Below, one piece after another: positions 44,701 through 53,650 of a DNA stretch of 58,746 nt. Position numbers and translations under genes: made by a program. The first letter of the stretch is position 1, and every line of letters starts with the position of its first letter. The stretch spans positions 1 through 58,746 of the forward strand of contig CAMCAZ010000017.1 of the NCBI GenBank assembly GCA_945872795.1. The letters run 5' to 3'. The notes below the pieces were generated by a model. It was not told where the DNA came from and did not search any database. It saw only the letters and a program-made list of their open reading frames with translations. Source of the stretch: Chryseobacterium gleum (GTDB lineage Bacteria; Bacteroidota; Bacteroidia; Flavobacteriales_F; PHOS-HE28).

Positions 44701-46695
44701 TCATTTCATGGGGAACTTCCCCAGCCCCTCAAAGGGCTCCACCACACCAAAGCGCACCGGATCGGGGTCGCGCAGGAACACCCGTACCCGGGCCACCCGC
44801 AAGGGCTGCTTGTCCCGGTTGTACACATAGGTCTTCAACACCACCGGGCCGTTGACCTTGCCGGCGTCACCCAAGCAGGTGCCCACCACCAAGGTGGCCG
44901 CCCTGCCACCGGGAAGCATGTTGCCCACCTCACCGCCCCGATAGAACACTGTGCTGTCACCCACCGTCAGGTGCGCCACGAAACTGGCGTTGGTCACTGC
45001 GCTGTCGGACCAGACCTCCACCTCGATCTCCACCGGCTGCTGCGGGTGTTCCACCAGGCTGTCCAGCACACATTCAAAGGCGATCCCGAACTCCCGACCG
45101 CTCAGGTCCCACGCAGGAAAAGAGTCGACGCCGCTGGGAAGTACGGGGAGGTCCGATGCGATATCCCAAGGCTTTGGAGTTTGGTCTTTGGGGTCGGCGG
45201 AGGCCACTTGCCAGCGATCGAACAGCACCGCGTGGCCTGGCGACCGCGAGAACAGGAACCATTGACCCTCGGACAGGTCGCGCCGCTCGAGCAGGTAGGG
45301 GAAGTGCCGCTGGATGCGGATCACGCGTTCTACCGGGGCACCGTTGCTCTGGCCAAAGAAGACCGTGCCTTGGGGCAGACCACGCAACAGCTCGTTCAGC
45401 GCATCATCCGTGAAGCGGTCCTGGAGTTGGACATACGGAAAGCTGTCGGGCGGAACAGCGAGGTGTTCCGTGTAGAAGCGGATCATATGGTCCGGCGCAT
45501 CGATCAGCACCGCCACCTCATCCAAGCCGCGCTCCATCACGGTCTGCAGTCCCTCAGTCACGAAAGCCTCGTACTTCGAATGGTACAGCAAGGTGTAATG
45601 CGCGCGGTCATCCACCAAGGTCTTCACACCAGCGAAGGCCACCACCGCACTCAGCGCCAAAGCAGCGTTGCGCGAGAGATGCCGTAGCCCGGCCACGAGC
45701 GCCAGCACCAGGTAGGGGAAGGAGAACAGGAGCACGGAATGCTGGATCACCGGTGCACGCCAGATGGAATAGCCCAGCCCGATCGCCAGGGGCAGCAGTC
45801 CCCATAGCGGAAGGAACCACGCGGAGGGGTTGCCGGTGCCCCCCAAGCGCAGGCGTAGCACCAGGGCCCAGCCCACGGAGAGCAGCAGGAGGGAGGCCAT
45901 TACCCACGAGCCATGGGCCACCCACCACAGGTGACGCGGCACCCAGTCGATGCCCGGCTTCGCCAGCCATTCCGCCAGCCCGCCCAGCCCCAGCTGCTTG
46001 AGGAAGATGGGCACGTTGGGCAGGTACAGCAGCGCCGCAGCGAGGCACATGATCAGAAAGGCCCTGCGTTGGTCCGCGCGCAGCAGGAAGAAGCTCGTCA
46101 GCACCATCAGTCCGGCGAGGAGCAGGGCGAAGTGGTGGGTGTAGGCGCTCAGCACCGCCGCAATACCCGCGCCCCACAGGGCACGGCGACCGTTGAAGGC
46201 GAGGTAGCGCGTGAGCTGATCGGCGAGCAGGGCGGTGGTGAAGAGCCCCGCGGCATAGGGCCGCGCCAGCTGGCTGTAGAGCACGCTGAACTGCAGGGTG
46301 GCCATCAATGCCGTCAGGAACAGGGCCGCACCGGCACCCGTCCACGCCAGCGCAAAACGATAGAGCAGGCCGATCGCCGCAAGCCCCATCAGGATGAAGG
46401 GCAGCTTCACGTCCGCCTCGTTGGTGCTGAACAGGGTGGTCCAGATCCACTCGAAGACCTGCACCCCGGGCGGATGGGTGTCCAAGGCCACCACGCCGGT
46501 GCGGATGGTCTCGCCCAGCGTCGGATAGATCCGCACCAGGGCGCTCAGTTCGTCGTGCGTGTAGGCCAGGTGGGGCAGGTCCCAGAAGCGGAGCACAGCG
46601 GCCAGCGCCCACAGCGTCAGGAAAACCGCGCGCATCCAGCGTTCACCCGGCACCAGGGCCGTTCCGTAGCGGCCGATGTACGAACGCCACTCCAT
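44701..46695 (-). CDS. GT39-like polytopic glycosyltransferase
   Basis: 664 residues. Ten or so membrane helices, with the acidic loop YTHDELSALVR after the first helix and DTHPPGVQVFEW, both typical of PMT/GT39-family dolichyl- or undecaprenyl-phosphate sugar transferases. A C-terminal extracytoplasmic domain (about 500-664) contains beta-rich sequence. It shares this plan with the split protein at 21298-23274. smpB lies 3 bases upstream on the same strand. Confidence 0.82.
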   Translation of the reverse strand: MEWRSYIGRYGTALVPGERWMRAVFLTLWALAAVLRFWDLPHLAYTHDELSALVRIYPTLGETIRTGVVALDTHPPGVQVFEWIWTTLFSTNEADVKLPFILMGLAAIGLLYRFALAWTGAGAALFLTALMATLQFSVLYSQLARPYAAGLFTTALLADQLTRYLAFNGRRALWGAGIAAVLSAYTHHFALLLAGLMVLTSFFLLRADQRRAFLIMCLAAALLYLPNVPIFLKQLGLGGLAEWLAKPGIDWVPRHLWWVAHGSWVMASLLLLSVGWALVLRLRLGGTGNPSAWFLPLWGLLPLAIGLGYSIWRAPVIQHSVLLFSFPYLVLALVAGLRHLSRNAALALSAVVAFAGVKTLVDDRAHYTLLYHSKYEAFVTEGLQTVMERGLDEVAVLIDAPDHMIRFYTEHLAVPPDSFPYVQLQDRFTDDALNELLRGLPQGTVFFGQSNGAPVERVIRIQRHFPYLLERRDLSEGQWFLFSRSPGHAVLFDRWQVASADPKDQTPKPWDIASDLPVLPSGVDSFPAWDLSGREFGIAFECVLDSLVEHPQQPVEIEVEVWSDSAVTNASFVAHLTVGDSTVFYRGGEVGNMLPGGRAATLVVGTCLGDAGKVNGPVVLKTYVYNRDKQPLRVARVRVFLRDPDPVRFGVVEPFEGLGKFPMK

Positions 46696-46698
46696 GCT

Positions 46699-47145
46699 TT
46701 AGCGTTCGCGGTCCATATCGCGTTGAAGGTCTTTCTCCTTCAGGCTGTCGCGCTTGTCGAAGGTCTTCTTGCCCTTCGCCAGCGAGATCTCCATCTTGGC
46801 GAAACCGTTGGCGGCGAAGAAGAGGCGGACGGGCACGATGGTCATGCCCTGGTCCTTGAGCTTGCGTTTCAGCTTCTCCAGCTCCCGGTGATGCAGCAGC
46901 AGCTTGCGGTCGCGCTTGGGTTCGTGCACGTAATGCACGTTGGTGCCGTAGGGGTTGATCTGCATGTTGCGGATCACCAGTTCATCGCCCACGAAAGCGC
47001 AGAAAGCCTCGCCGATGCTGGCCCCACCGGCCCGGATGCTCTTGATCTCGGATCCCATGAGCACCATGCCGCACTCGTAGCTGTCGAGCAAATGATACTC
47101 GAAGCTGGCGCGCTTGTTCTTGACCTCTATGGGTGCCTTGGCCAT
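46699..47145 (-). CDS. smpB: SsrA-binding protein SmpB
   Basis: 148 residues. Binds tmRNA for trans-translation. KNKRASFEYHLLDSYECGMVLMGSEIKS, RAGGASIGEAF and the basic tail after KGKKTFDKRD are diagnostic. ATG 47145 gives the family's usual start. The gene's upstream region carries a 53-bp remnant of the zupT 3' end (47189-47241), marking an island boundary. Confidence 0.95.
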   Translation of the reverse strand: MAKAPIEVKNKRASFEYHLLDSYECGMVLMGSEIKSIRAGGASIGEAFCAFVGDELVIRNMQINPYGTNVHYVHEPKRDRKLLLHHRELEKLKRKLKDQGMTIVPVRLFFAANGFAKMEISLAKGKKTFDKRDSLKEKDLQRDMDRER

Positions 47146-47188
47146 GGGCCGCGAAGCTACGGCCAATGCGCTCGTGCAATGGGTAGGA

Positions 47189-47241
47189 AGGGTCACCCCA
47201 GCCCCACATCCGGCACCATCATCACGATGAAGCCACCGATG
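47189..47241. repeat. Left 53-bp direct repeat: remnant of zupT 3' end
   Basis: Matches 53598-53650 at 51 of 53 positions, in the same orientation. The right copy is the last codons and stop of the ZIP transporter gene. The left copy differs by one silent and one missense change (Leu to Pro), as expected of a decaying, noncoding duplicate. Confidence 0.9.
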
Positions 47242-47417
47242 TTGCTGTAACACAAGTTGTTCAACGCACTCCTATCATCATGGGTGTTATGCCTATCTTC
47301 GCATGGGACTTCCGCTCAGGTTAACGACAAGACACATCGTGCCGTGCAACAGCGGGAATTTATTTCGAAAAAAATGATGTATGCGTTCGATACGCCGCTT
47401 TTTTAATTAACGATACC

Positions 47418-48767
47418 ATGAAGATCAGGTATATCAAATCATCGACGGTTTTGGTTGAATCAAAGGGCGTAAAGATCCTCACCGATCCTTGGCTCATAGA
47501 TGGAGAATACTATGGCGCATGGTACCATTATCCTGAGTTATATTTTGACAGATTACTTTTGGACGAAGTTGACTATATATACGTTAGCCATATACATCCA
47601 GATCATTTCAGCAAGAAGACCTTTGAAAAATTAAAGAAAAGTATTCCTGTTCTGATACATAGATATGAGAGTAAATTTCTTAAGACAAATATTGAAAGAC
47701 TTGGATTCAGTGTCATTGAGTTAGGGCACAATGAAAGAAACATTTTAAAGAACGGGGTGAGTATAACTATTCTGGCAGCCGATAATTGCAATCCGGAATT
47801 ATGCGGGAGATTTTTCGGATGCGGAATAGTTGAGGCTAAATATGGATCGACGCAAATTGATACTGTTAGTGTCATCACCGATGGTGAATTTGTCGTGGTT
47901 AACACGAACGACTGTCCCTTCGAACTAACACGAGGAACGCTGCAGGTCATAAAAAATGAGTATCCGAAAATCGACCTTCTTTTGGTCGGTTATGGTGGAG
48001 CAGGGCCATATCCGCAGTGTTTTAAATTAGACGATATGACCAAAAAAAATGCTTCAGATAAAAAGAGAGTTCAGTTCTTGGATTATGGAGTCAATTATAT
48101 AAATGAGCTTCAACCTGAAAATGCTTTGCCATTTGCTGGAACATATGTTCTTGGTGGGAAGTTGGCAAAGTTGCAGGATGACCGCGGAGTGCCAGAAATT
48201 GAAGATGCGGCGGCGTACTTTAGAGAGCATACACAATCTAAGATTGTGTTGTTGAACAGTTATGAATACATCGATTTGAAGACGGGTAATTGTTCTAAAC
48301 CTTACAAGGAAACAGACTTAGAGGCCAAAAGAGCATACATTGAAAATGTTCTATCAAAGAAGAAATTGGACTATTGTCAAGAGGGTGAGAATGAGGAGAC
48401 ATATTTTAAAGCACATAGTACAGAGATTTTGGCCTTGCTCGAAAGTGCTTACAATAGATTTGAAAGGAAAAGAAAAGAGATAAATTTCATATCAGACACA
48501 TCAACTCTTCTCTATATTAATAATAACTTCTGGTGTAAGATTTCGAATAATGGGTTAGGGTTTGAATTCGTTGATGAATTAGAAAAATCAAAGCTCACTC
48601 GATTCGTTTCATACAAACTTGATATTCGTCTTTTGCACCAGATATTGCTTGGTCCGCGATATGCCCATTGGAACAATGCTGAAATCGGCAGCCACATCGA
48701 ATTCGAACGCGTGCCCAATATCTTTGAACGCGGTTTGCATCACTCTATGAACTTTTTCCATAGTTGA
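47418..48767 (+). CDS. CMAH/UlaG-like metallo-beta-lactamase-fold hydrolase
   Basis: 449 residues. The metal motif VSHIHPDHFS gives H58, H60, D62 and H63; LTDPWLIDGEYYGAW near residues 21-35 resembles the MBL part of CMP-N-acetylneuraminate hydroxylase-like proteins, but the Rieske domain is absent. The C-terminal ~120 residues (LLGPRYAHWNNAEIGSHIEFERVPNIF) are also shared by that group. Such genes occur in polysaccharide loci with unproven function. AT-rich island gene; transcribed alone before an IS element. Confidence 0.72.
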   Translation: MKIRYIKSSTVLVESKGVKILTDPWLIDGEYYGAWYHYPELYFDRLLLDEVDYIYVSHIHPDHFSKKTFEKLKKSIPVLIHRYESKFLKTNIERLGFSVIELGHNERNILKNGVSITILAADNCNPELCGRFFGCGIVEAKYGSTQIDTVSVITDGEFVVVNTNDCPFELTRGTLQVIKNEYPKIDLLLVGYGGAGPYPQCFKLDDMTKKNASDKKRVQFLDYGVNYINELQPENALPFAGTYVLGGKLAKLQDDRGVPEIEDAAAYFREHTQSKIVLLNSYEYIDLKTGNCSKPYKETDLEAKRAYIENVLSKKKLDYCQEGENEETYFKAHSTEILALLESAYNRFERKRKEINFISDTSTLLYINNNFWCKISNNGLGFEFVDELEKSKLTRFVSYKLDIRLLHQILLGPRYAHWNNAEIGSHIEFERVPNIFERGLHHSMNFFHS

Positions 48768-48817
48768 CTACCCGCTTCCCTGTAAGATGTTGAGGTGGTC
48801 TATGTAAGCCTCCCCTT

Positions 48818-49753
48818 TTAGGGCGCAGTGTTTTGTATACTGTAAGCTCCCCCTGTTCGGGTGCGCAAGTTCCTAAAAATCACCACTTCTGTGGATTTGT
48901 GGTGATCGTCCTGTTGGAATGTGGGGAAGTCCGCGCGTGATCCTGTGTAGTGGGCAGGGAGTTGTCCACATTTCAACAGGAACTCGCGCGGTGTGTTGTT
49001 CATGAGCGCATGGTGTGGCCGCTCATGGTTGTAGCTCCAGATTAACTCGATGGTCAACTCGCGCAGCTGGTCGAGGGTCTCGAATAGGTAAGCGTCCAGG
49101 ACTTCCTCTCGCCAGGTGCGGTTGAAACGTTCGATCAGCGCGTTCTGCATGGGCTTTCCCTTCTCGATGTAGGTTAGTGCGATATCGTTGCGCTCGGCCC
49201 ACAACTCCAACTCCTGGGCGATGAACTCCGGTCCGTTGTCCACGCGCAACCGCTCAGGCTTGCCACGCCACTCGATCAGCTTGTCCAGTTCTCGAGTCAC
49301 GCAATGCGCGCGGATGGAGGTGTCGATGGTGATGTTCAGGGCCTCGCGGCCGAAGTCGTCGATCACATTGAAGGTGCGCAGCTTGTTGCCATTCAGAAGC
49401 CGGTCGACCATAAAATCCATGCTCCAGGTGATGTTCGGGCCGATGGGCAGTACGATAGGGTCTTTGACCCGCTCAGGCACACGGCGTTTGGTCCTCCTGC
49501 GCAGATGCAACTTGGCCTCCCGGTATAGCCGACGTACGCCCTTGTGATTGGCCGTGGTACCCTCTTCGACCTTCCGGTCGTAGGTCAGGTCAAAGCCCCT
49601 GGTCGGGTTCCTATCCACCACACGCATCATGTGGTCGATCACTTCCGCATCGTTCTTCGTTTTAGGCACATAGCGATGAACGCTTGCGCTTAAGTTCAAC
49701 AGCTTGAAGGTCCGGCGTTCGCTGTACTGGCGCTGTTCGACCAGACGGCGCAC
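48818..49753 (-). CDS. IS3 transposase OrfB (DDE integrase core)
   Basis: 311 residues from the internal ATG; in the -1 frame it extends back to about 49789 as an OrfAB fusion. Catalytic residues are D in WSMDFMVD, D in RVDNGPEF and E in ALIERFNRTWREE. The helical HTH_21 region lies at the N-terminus (VHRYVPKTKNDAEVIDHMM). Intact. Confidence 0.92.
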   Translation of the reverse strand: MRRLVEQRQYSERRTFKLLNLSASVHRYVPKTKNDAEVIDHMMRVVDRNPTRGFDLTYDRKVEEGTTANHKGVRRLYREAKLHLRRRTKRRVPERVKDPIVLPIGPNITWSMDFMVDRLLNGNKLRTFNVIDDFGREALNITIDTSIRAHCVTRELDKLIEWRGKPERLRVDNGPEFIAQELELWAERNDIALTYIEKGKPMQNALIERFNRTWREEVLDAYLFETLDQLRELTIELIWSYNHERPHHALMNNTPREFLLKCGQLPAHYTGSRADFPTFQQDDHHKSTEVVIFRNLRTRTGGAYSIQNTAP

Positions 49754-49776
49754 GATCTGTCGCTTATCGTCCGGGC

Positions 49777-50043
49777 CTATAACTTTCCCTCAATGATCTC
49801 CTTGAGCACCTGGCGGTCCATCTGCGCCTCGGTGTACATCTTCTCAAGGCGGGCATACTTCGTCCTCAGCTCCTTGAACTCCTTGAGCTGGTTGGCGTCA
49901 AGGCCGCTGTACTTGGCCTTCCACTGGTAGAACGTGGGCTGGCTTACGCCATGCTCCCGGCACAGGTCGGTCACTTTTTTGCCCGCCTCATGCTCGCGCA
50001 GTATCGCTACGATCTGCGGCTCGGTGAATCTGCTCTTCTTCAT
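49777..50043 (-). CDS. IS3 transposase OrfA (HTH)
   Basis: 88 residues from ATG 50043. HTH_8 domain (FTEPQIVAILREHEAGKKV, LCREHGVSQPTFYQW) plus a C-terminal leucine-zipper helix (LRTKYARLEKMYTEAQMDRQVL). Ends in IIEGKL at the frameshift site. Confidence 0.92.
   Translation of the reverse strand: MKKSRFTEPQIVAILREHEAGKKVTDLCREHGVSQPTFYQWKAKYSGLDANQLKEFKELRTKYARLEKMYTEAQMDRQVLKEIIEGKL
49783..49789 (-). other. Candidate -1 programmed frameshift site (G GGA AAG)
   Basis: The heptamer GGGAAAG lies in phase as X XXY YYZ at codons GAG-GGA-AAG of orfA, four codons from its stop. A -1 slip joins OrfA to a frame that reads GKVIGPDDKRQIVRR into OrfB, as in IS3 transposase fusions. Confidence 0.6.
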
Positions 50044-50103
50044 CCTGATCAAGGTTAGGTGTTTCTTCGTTCACCTGCACCTGTTTCAGGGGGGGGGCTT
50101 ACA

Positions 50104-50195
50104 GATGACGTAGGCGCTGTCGCCCATGTTGATGCCGCCGGCCGCTGGCGAGACGGCTGCTGCGAGCTCAGCCTCCAGGAATGAGTAGCCGAACT
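50104..50195 (-). pseudogene. GC-rich coding remnant next to the IS element
   Basis: One minus-strand frame reads KFGYSFLEAELAAAVSPAA and then GGINMGDSAYVIC up to the IS end, with no start or stop of its own gene. The high-GC pocket contrasts with the AT-rich island. Possibly a fragment of a gene cut by the IS; identity unknown. The rest of the gap, 50196-50704, holds no supportable gene. Confidence 0.3.
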
Positions 50196-50704
50196 TTAGA
50201 GAAGCTTGCACATGGCATTACGGCATATCGTCAGTAATTCTTACTTTCGCACCGAGACCATCCCAGAATGAGCACCGGCGCTCAGTTCTGTCCCCCCGTC
50301 TGGGGTAAGATGGTCTCTAAGAAGATCTTGCCATGCTTAGGAAATGGTCATGTGACATATGCGGATTGAGCGCATTGCTCGGAACCGTGTCAAGGGTGAC
50401 CCGAAGTGATGATACTGGAAAGAAATTTCCGAGGGAGGGGCAACGAAATATGGCCGGACGAGAGCAAGTGCAAATTGAAAGCACCACTGCCTCCATCTCC
50501 GCGGGAGCATGGTTCCTCGATGTACCCTCTAACCTGTATGCCATACGATTGAAAACTAATTAATGTTCAGCGTGAAAAGGATATCATCTTCCCAAAGCAA
50601 CGTTTCAATTAGTGCTGCGGAGAATTGCGCAATAGACCAAGGCATTAGGGGGACTAATTTCGACCTTTTCCTGCTGAAGAACAGAAGCTGATTCATATAT
50701 AGTT

Positions 50705-50722
50705 CGAGCTAATCATAGCTCG
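50705..50722. promoter_or_regulatory. Perfect hairpin in the PIG-L gene leader
   Basis: CGAGCTA-ATCA-TAGCTCG, a 7-bp perfect stem 20 bases before the start codon of the deacetylase gene. It could be an operator or a leader RNA structure. Confidence 0.4.
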
Positions 50723-50742
50723 GAAAAAGAAATACAATCCAA

Positions 50743-51372
50743 ATGAAGTTCAAACGAGTCCTTATATTGGCACCGCATACGGATGACGGCGAGTTTGGAT
50801 GTGGTGGCACAATCAACAAGCTGATCGAGGAAGGGTCTGAAATCTATTATGCTGCATTTTCAGCCTGTGAACAATCAGTGCTGAAAGAATTTCCAGCGGA
50901 CATCCTCATAACAGAAGTTAAAAAAGCGACAGAAATATTAGGGATAAAAAAGTCTAATCTTATTTTGTATAATTACAAAGTACGGACATTCAACTATCAT
51001 CGTCAGCAAATTCTAGATGACATGATAAAATTAAGGGCATCCATAAATCCGGAATTGGTTTTAATGCCGTGCGAAAATGATGTTCATCAAGACCATGAAA
51101 CAATTTACAGAGAAGGAATTCGCGCGTTTAAATTCGCTTCAATTATATGCTACGAATTACCTTGGAACAATTTTAGCATGAATACGAGTTTGTTCGTGAA
51201 ACTAGGTACTAAGAATGTTAACGCAAAAATCGAAGCATTGAACGCATATCAATCTCAAGCCCATCGTCCCTACGCTAACAAAGAATTCATACGCTCTCTG
51301 GCAATCATCCGAGGCACGCAGATTCAAGCTGAATTTGCTGAAGCCTTTGAGATCAAAAGGATTGTATACTAA
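50743..51372 (+). CDS. PIG-L/LmbE family deacetylase
   Basis: 209 residues. Zinc-dependent N-acetyl hydrolase: motif APHTDDGEFGCGGT (His and Asp ligands) and the later HQDHETIYREGIRAF. These enzymes remove acetyl from N-acetylglucosamine-type amino sugars. AT-rich; first gene of a three-gene set with LpxD-like and glycosyltransferase genes on the same strand, spaced by 11 and 1 bases. Confidence 0.88.
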   Translation: MKFKRVLILAPHTDDGEFGCGGTINKLIEEGSEIYYAAFSACEQSVLKEFPADILITEVKKATEILGIKKSNLILYNYKVRTFNYHRQQILDDMIKLRASINPELVLMPCENDVHQDHETIYREGIRAFKFASIICYELPWNNFSMNTSLFVKLGTKNVNAKIEALNAYQSQAHRPYANKEFIRSLAIIRGTQIQAEFAEAFEIKRIVY

Positions 51373-51383
51373 AATTTACGAGC

Positions 51384-52322
51384 ATGGAAAGAAAATTATC
51401 GTTCCTTCATTTGAAGGAGATCCTTAGTGATGATTGTGTCTTTATTGGGAATGATAAATTGGAATTCACTGGTATCCAATCGGTATATGAGTCCCAACTT
51501 GGAGATGTCACATGGATCAAGCCAGGCGTTAGGGACGAAAAGACACTGATAAATCAAACGGATGCTTCGTGTATCCTATGCACTAAGGATTCATTCGAAC
51601 ACTTCCAAGGAAGTCTTGACCAAAAATTATTTGTTCTCCATGAAGACCCCAAAATACTTTACCTGTGTGTCACGAAATTCTTCTCGGGAGCCGAGTCCAG
51701 GTGGAGCGAACCAACATACATCCATGAAACCGCTATTATAGACGCGAAGTGTAAAATAGGAGAGAATGTCAAGATAGGTGCATACTCAGTAATAGGAGCG
51801 TGTGAGATAGGAAATGGAACCATCGTCGGCGAATCGGTTCGTATATTTTCCAACGTTAAAATAGGTAATTATTGCGAGATACGTGAGTTTTCATCAATTG
51901 GAGGTAAAGGATTAGGATATTACAAAAAGGCAGATGGAACATTGGAGCATATTCCTCATCTTGGAAGCGTTGTAATCGAGGACAACGTGCACATTTATCC
52001 TTTTGTGAACATTGATCAGGGTACTCTAGGGACTACACGCATTGGTAAAGGATCGGCGATTGACCATCATGTTCACATTGGGCATAATGCCAGCGTAGGC
52101 ATGAATTCCATATTGGTCTGCGGAACGGTTATGGCTGGCGGATCAAAGGTATTGAATGATTGCTTTATCGGAGGAAACACGCAGATAAGACAAAAATGCA
52201 TTATTGGAAATAGAGTAATTACAGGAATGGGGTCTGTGGTGGTTAAGGATATACCTGACAACGAGGTGTGGGCTGGAAATCCTGCCAGTTTTATGAAAAA
52301 AACGCCAAATCAAATGTTCTGA
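51384..52322 (+). CDS. LpxD-like N-acyltransferase (left-handed beta-helix)
   Basis: 312 residues. A LpxD-type N-terminal domain (1-100) precedes hexapeptide repeats (IGENVKIGAYSVIGACEIG and others), with the catalytic-histidine-like DHHVHIGHNASVG and the capping VWAGNPASFMKK. LpxD adds a 3-hydroxyacyl chain to a UDP-glucosamine amine. Next to a deacetylase it could re-acylate the freed amine. The housekeeping lpxD is not in this window, so this may be a paralogue. Confidence 0.85.
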   Translation: MERKLSFLHLKEILSDDCVFIGNDKLEFTGIQSVYESQLGDVTWIKPGVRDEKTLINQTDASCILCTKDSFEHFQGSLDQKLFVLHEDPKILYLCVTKFFSGAESRWSEPTYIHETAIIDAKCKIGENVKIGAYSVIGACEIGNGTIVGESVRIFSNVKIGNYCEIREFSSIGGKGLGYYKKADGTLEHIPHLGSVVIEDNVHIYPFVNIDQGTLGTTRIGKGSAIDHHVHIGHNASVGMNSILVCGTVMAGGSKVLNDCFIGGNTQIRQKCIIGNRVITGMGSVVVKDIPDNEVWAGNPASFMKKTPNQMF

Positions 52323-52323
52323 T

Positions 52324-53508
52324 ATGAAAATTCTTTACATATATCCCTATGCCGCCTCTCAAGATTCATCTGTCCGTAAGAAAATTGAGTGTCAAATTAA
52401 AAGCCTGAATAAGACTGGAGCCCAATGTCATGGGGCTTTTTTAAGCGTACAATTTAATCGAACTGAATCGAAAGATTTGTACATAACCCATTATCCTGTA
52501 AAATATAAAAAAATAAATTTTCTCTCACAGCTATTCCGGCGAAGTAATATGGATGATGCTATTCGCGATCTCGTGAGCAAGGAATTCGGAAATTATGATT
52601 ATTTCTATATTAGGAGGCAGAGTGCTTCCCGAGGGCTTTACCGATTGGTGAAAAAGTTCGGTAATAAGATTGTCATGGAGCATCAATCGAAGGAGCTCGA
52701 TGAAATCAAATCGTATTTCGAAAAACATAGATTTGGGCTACGGCCTACCCTTGCTATTGACTGGTGGCTGAATGCATTTTCCCCACTTCTTCGCGAGAAA
52801 ATCTATGGACCGAGAATCAATCGATACCTCAGGGCAAGTATTTCGGTCACAAATGAGATATCAATTTATCAAAATAATCTGGGGAGTCGGAATTCATTTG
52901 TAGTGTCCAACGGAGTTGCGACTGATAGCTTTGCACTGAAGAAAAAGAATCCTTTTAATAATGAGCTTAATCTGCTTTTTCTGAAAGGTTCTTCGGGGTA
53001 TTCTCCATGGAATGGTTTTGATCGACTAATTAGTTCCATTGATGATTATTACAATAGAAATCCTAATGGAATAAAAATAAATTTACATGTATATGGGCAC
53101 TTCGTGGATGGGGAAATTGCTTCGCGTCCCTATATTTTTGAAGGAGGATTTATTCGCGGTGAGGAACTCGATAGAGTCGTTGATATGATGCATGTAGGTG
53201 TCTCGGGGCTTTCGGTATACAAGAAGAATTTCAACGAGGGTGCGAGCTTGAAAGTACGGGAATACGTGGCTCGGGGTTTGCCTTTCTTTTACGCTTACAC
53301 AGACCCTGATATCAATGCAGATGCTGATTTTTTCGCTCTTAAATTCCCGAACGATGATTCCTTAATTGATATGCATAAAGTAATCGCATTTGCCAGGGAC
53401 GTTCTTTCGGACGATTTATTGCCACAAAAAATGCGTGAATTTGCACGGCTAAATTTGGATTACGATGCAAAAATGATAGCATTAGTGAAAATTATAAGTA
53501 ATTTTTGA
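52324..53508 (+). CDS. Family 4-like glycosyltransferase
   Basis: 394 residues. N-terminal ILYIYPYAASQDSSVRKKIE, a basic acceptor domain, and a C-terminal donor domain around GFIRGEELDRVVDMMHVGVSGLSVYKKNFNEGASLKVREYVARG with the EGxSLKxxE pattern seen in GT4 enzymes. AT-rich, with different codon use from the main operon. Last gene of the island. Confidence 0.82.
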   Translation: MKILYIYPYAASQDSSVRKKIECQIKSLNKTGAQCHGAFLSVQFNRTESKDLYITHYPVKYKKINFLSQLFRRSNMDDAIRDLVSKEFGNYDYFYIRRQSASRGLYRLVKKFGNKIVMEHQSKELDEIKSYFEKHRFGLRPTLAIDWWLNAFSPLLREKIYGPRINRYLRASISVTNEISIYQNNLGSRNSFVVSNGVATDSFALKKKNPFNNELNLLFLKGSSGYSPWNGFDRLISSIDDYYNRNPNGIKINLHVYGHFVDGEIASRPYIFEGGFIRGEELDRVVDMMHVGVSGLSVYKKNFNEGASLKVREYVARGLPFFYAYTDPDINADADFFALKFPNDDSLIDMHKVIAFARDVLSDDLLPQKMREFARLNLDYDAKMIALVKIISNF

Positions 53509-53597
53509 TGTATTTCGATAAATATCTACTAAGTTACCAATGCGAGACTAGACCTTGTGTAATCTCCTTATTCCACCCCTTGTAGGTAAGGGAGACT

Positions 53598-53650
53598 AGG
53601 GTCACCCCAGCCCCACATCCAGCACCATCATCACGATGAAGCCGCCGATG
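53598..53650. repeat. Right 53-bp direct repeat: zupT 3' end
   Basis: Contains the TGA of the ZIP transporter gene (53602-53604) and its last ~15 codons. Pairs with 47189-47241. Confidence 0.9.

Larger units (their letters stand above)
48803..50103 (-). mobile_element. IS3-family insertion sequence
   Basis: About 1301 bp with imperfect terminal inverted repeats beginning TGTAAGCC (left at 48803; right ends at 50103). It carries orfA and orfB on the minus strand. A further TGTAAGC-CCCCC motif at 48841 lies inside the orfB end. I could not find a clean target-site duplication. Confidence 0.75.
47242..53597. mobile_element. AT-rich genomic island flanked by a gene-end direct repeat
   Basis: Base composition drops sharply just inside the left repeat and recovers at the right repeat. 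Codon use in the cargo is strongly A/T-biased compared with genes on either side. Cargo: MBL-fold hydrolase, IS3 element, PIG-L deacetylase, LpxD-like acyltransferase and glycosyltransferase. No integrase was found, so the insertion mechanism is unknown. The original order was probably mntR-zupT followed by smpB. Confidence 0.75.

Noticed and set aside
48841-48866. Second TGTAAGC terminal-repeat-like motif as the IS left end
   Set aside because: It would cut off the orfB stop at 48818, so the end at 48803 fits better.
50333-50563. 76-residue plus-strand frame and its antisense
   Set aside because: No recognisable pattern and the region looks like decayed DNA.
47242-53597. Island as a phage or integrative element
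   Set aside because: No integrase, structural or conjugation gene is present, only an IS3 transposase.
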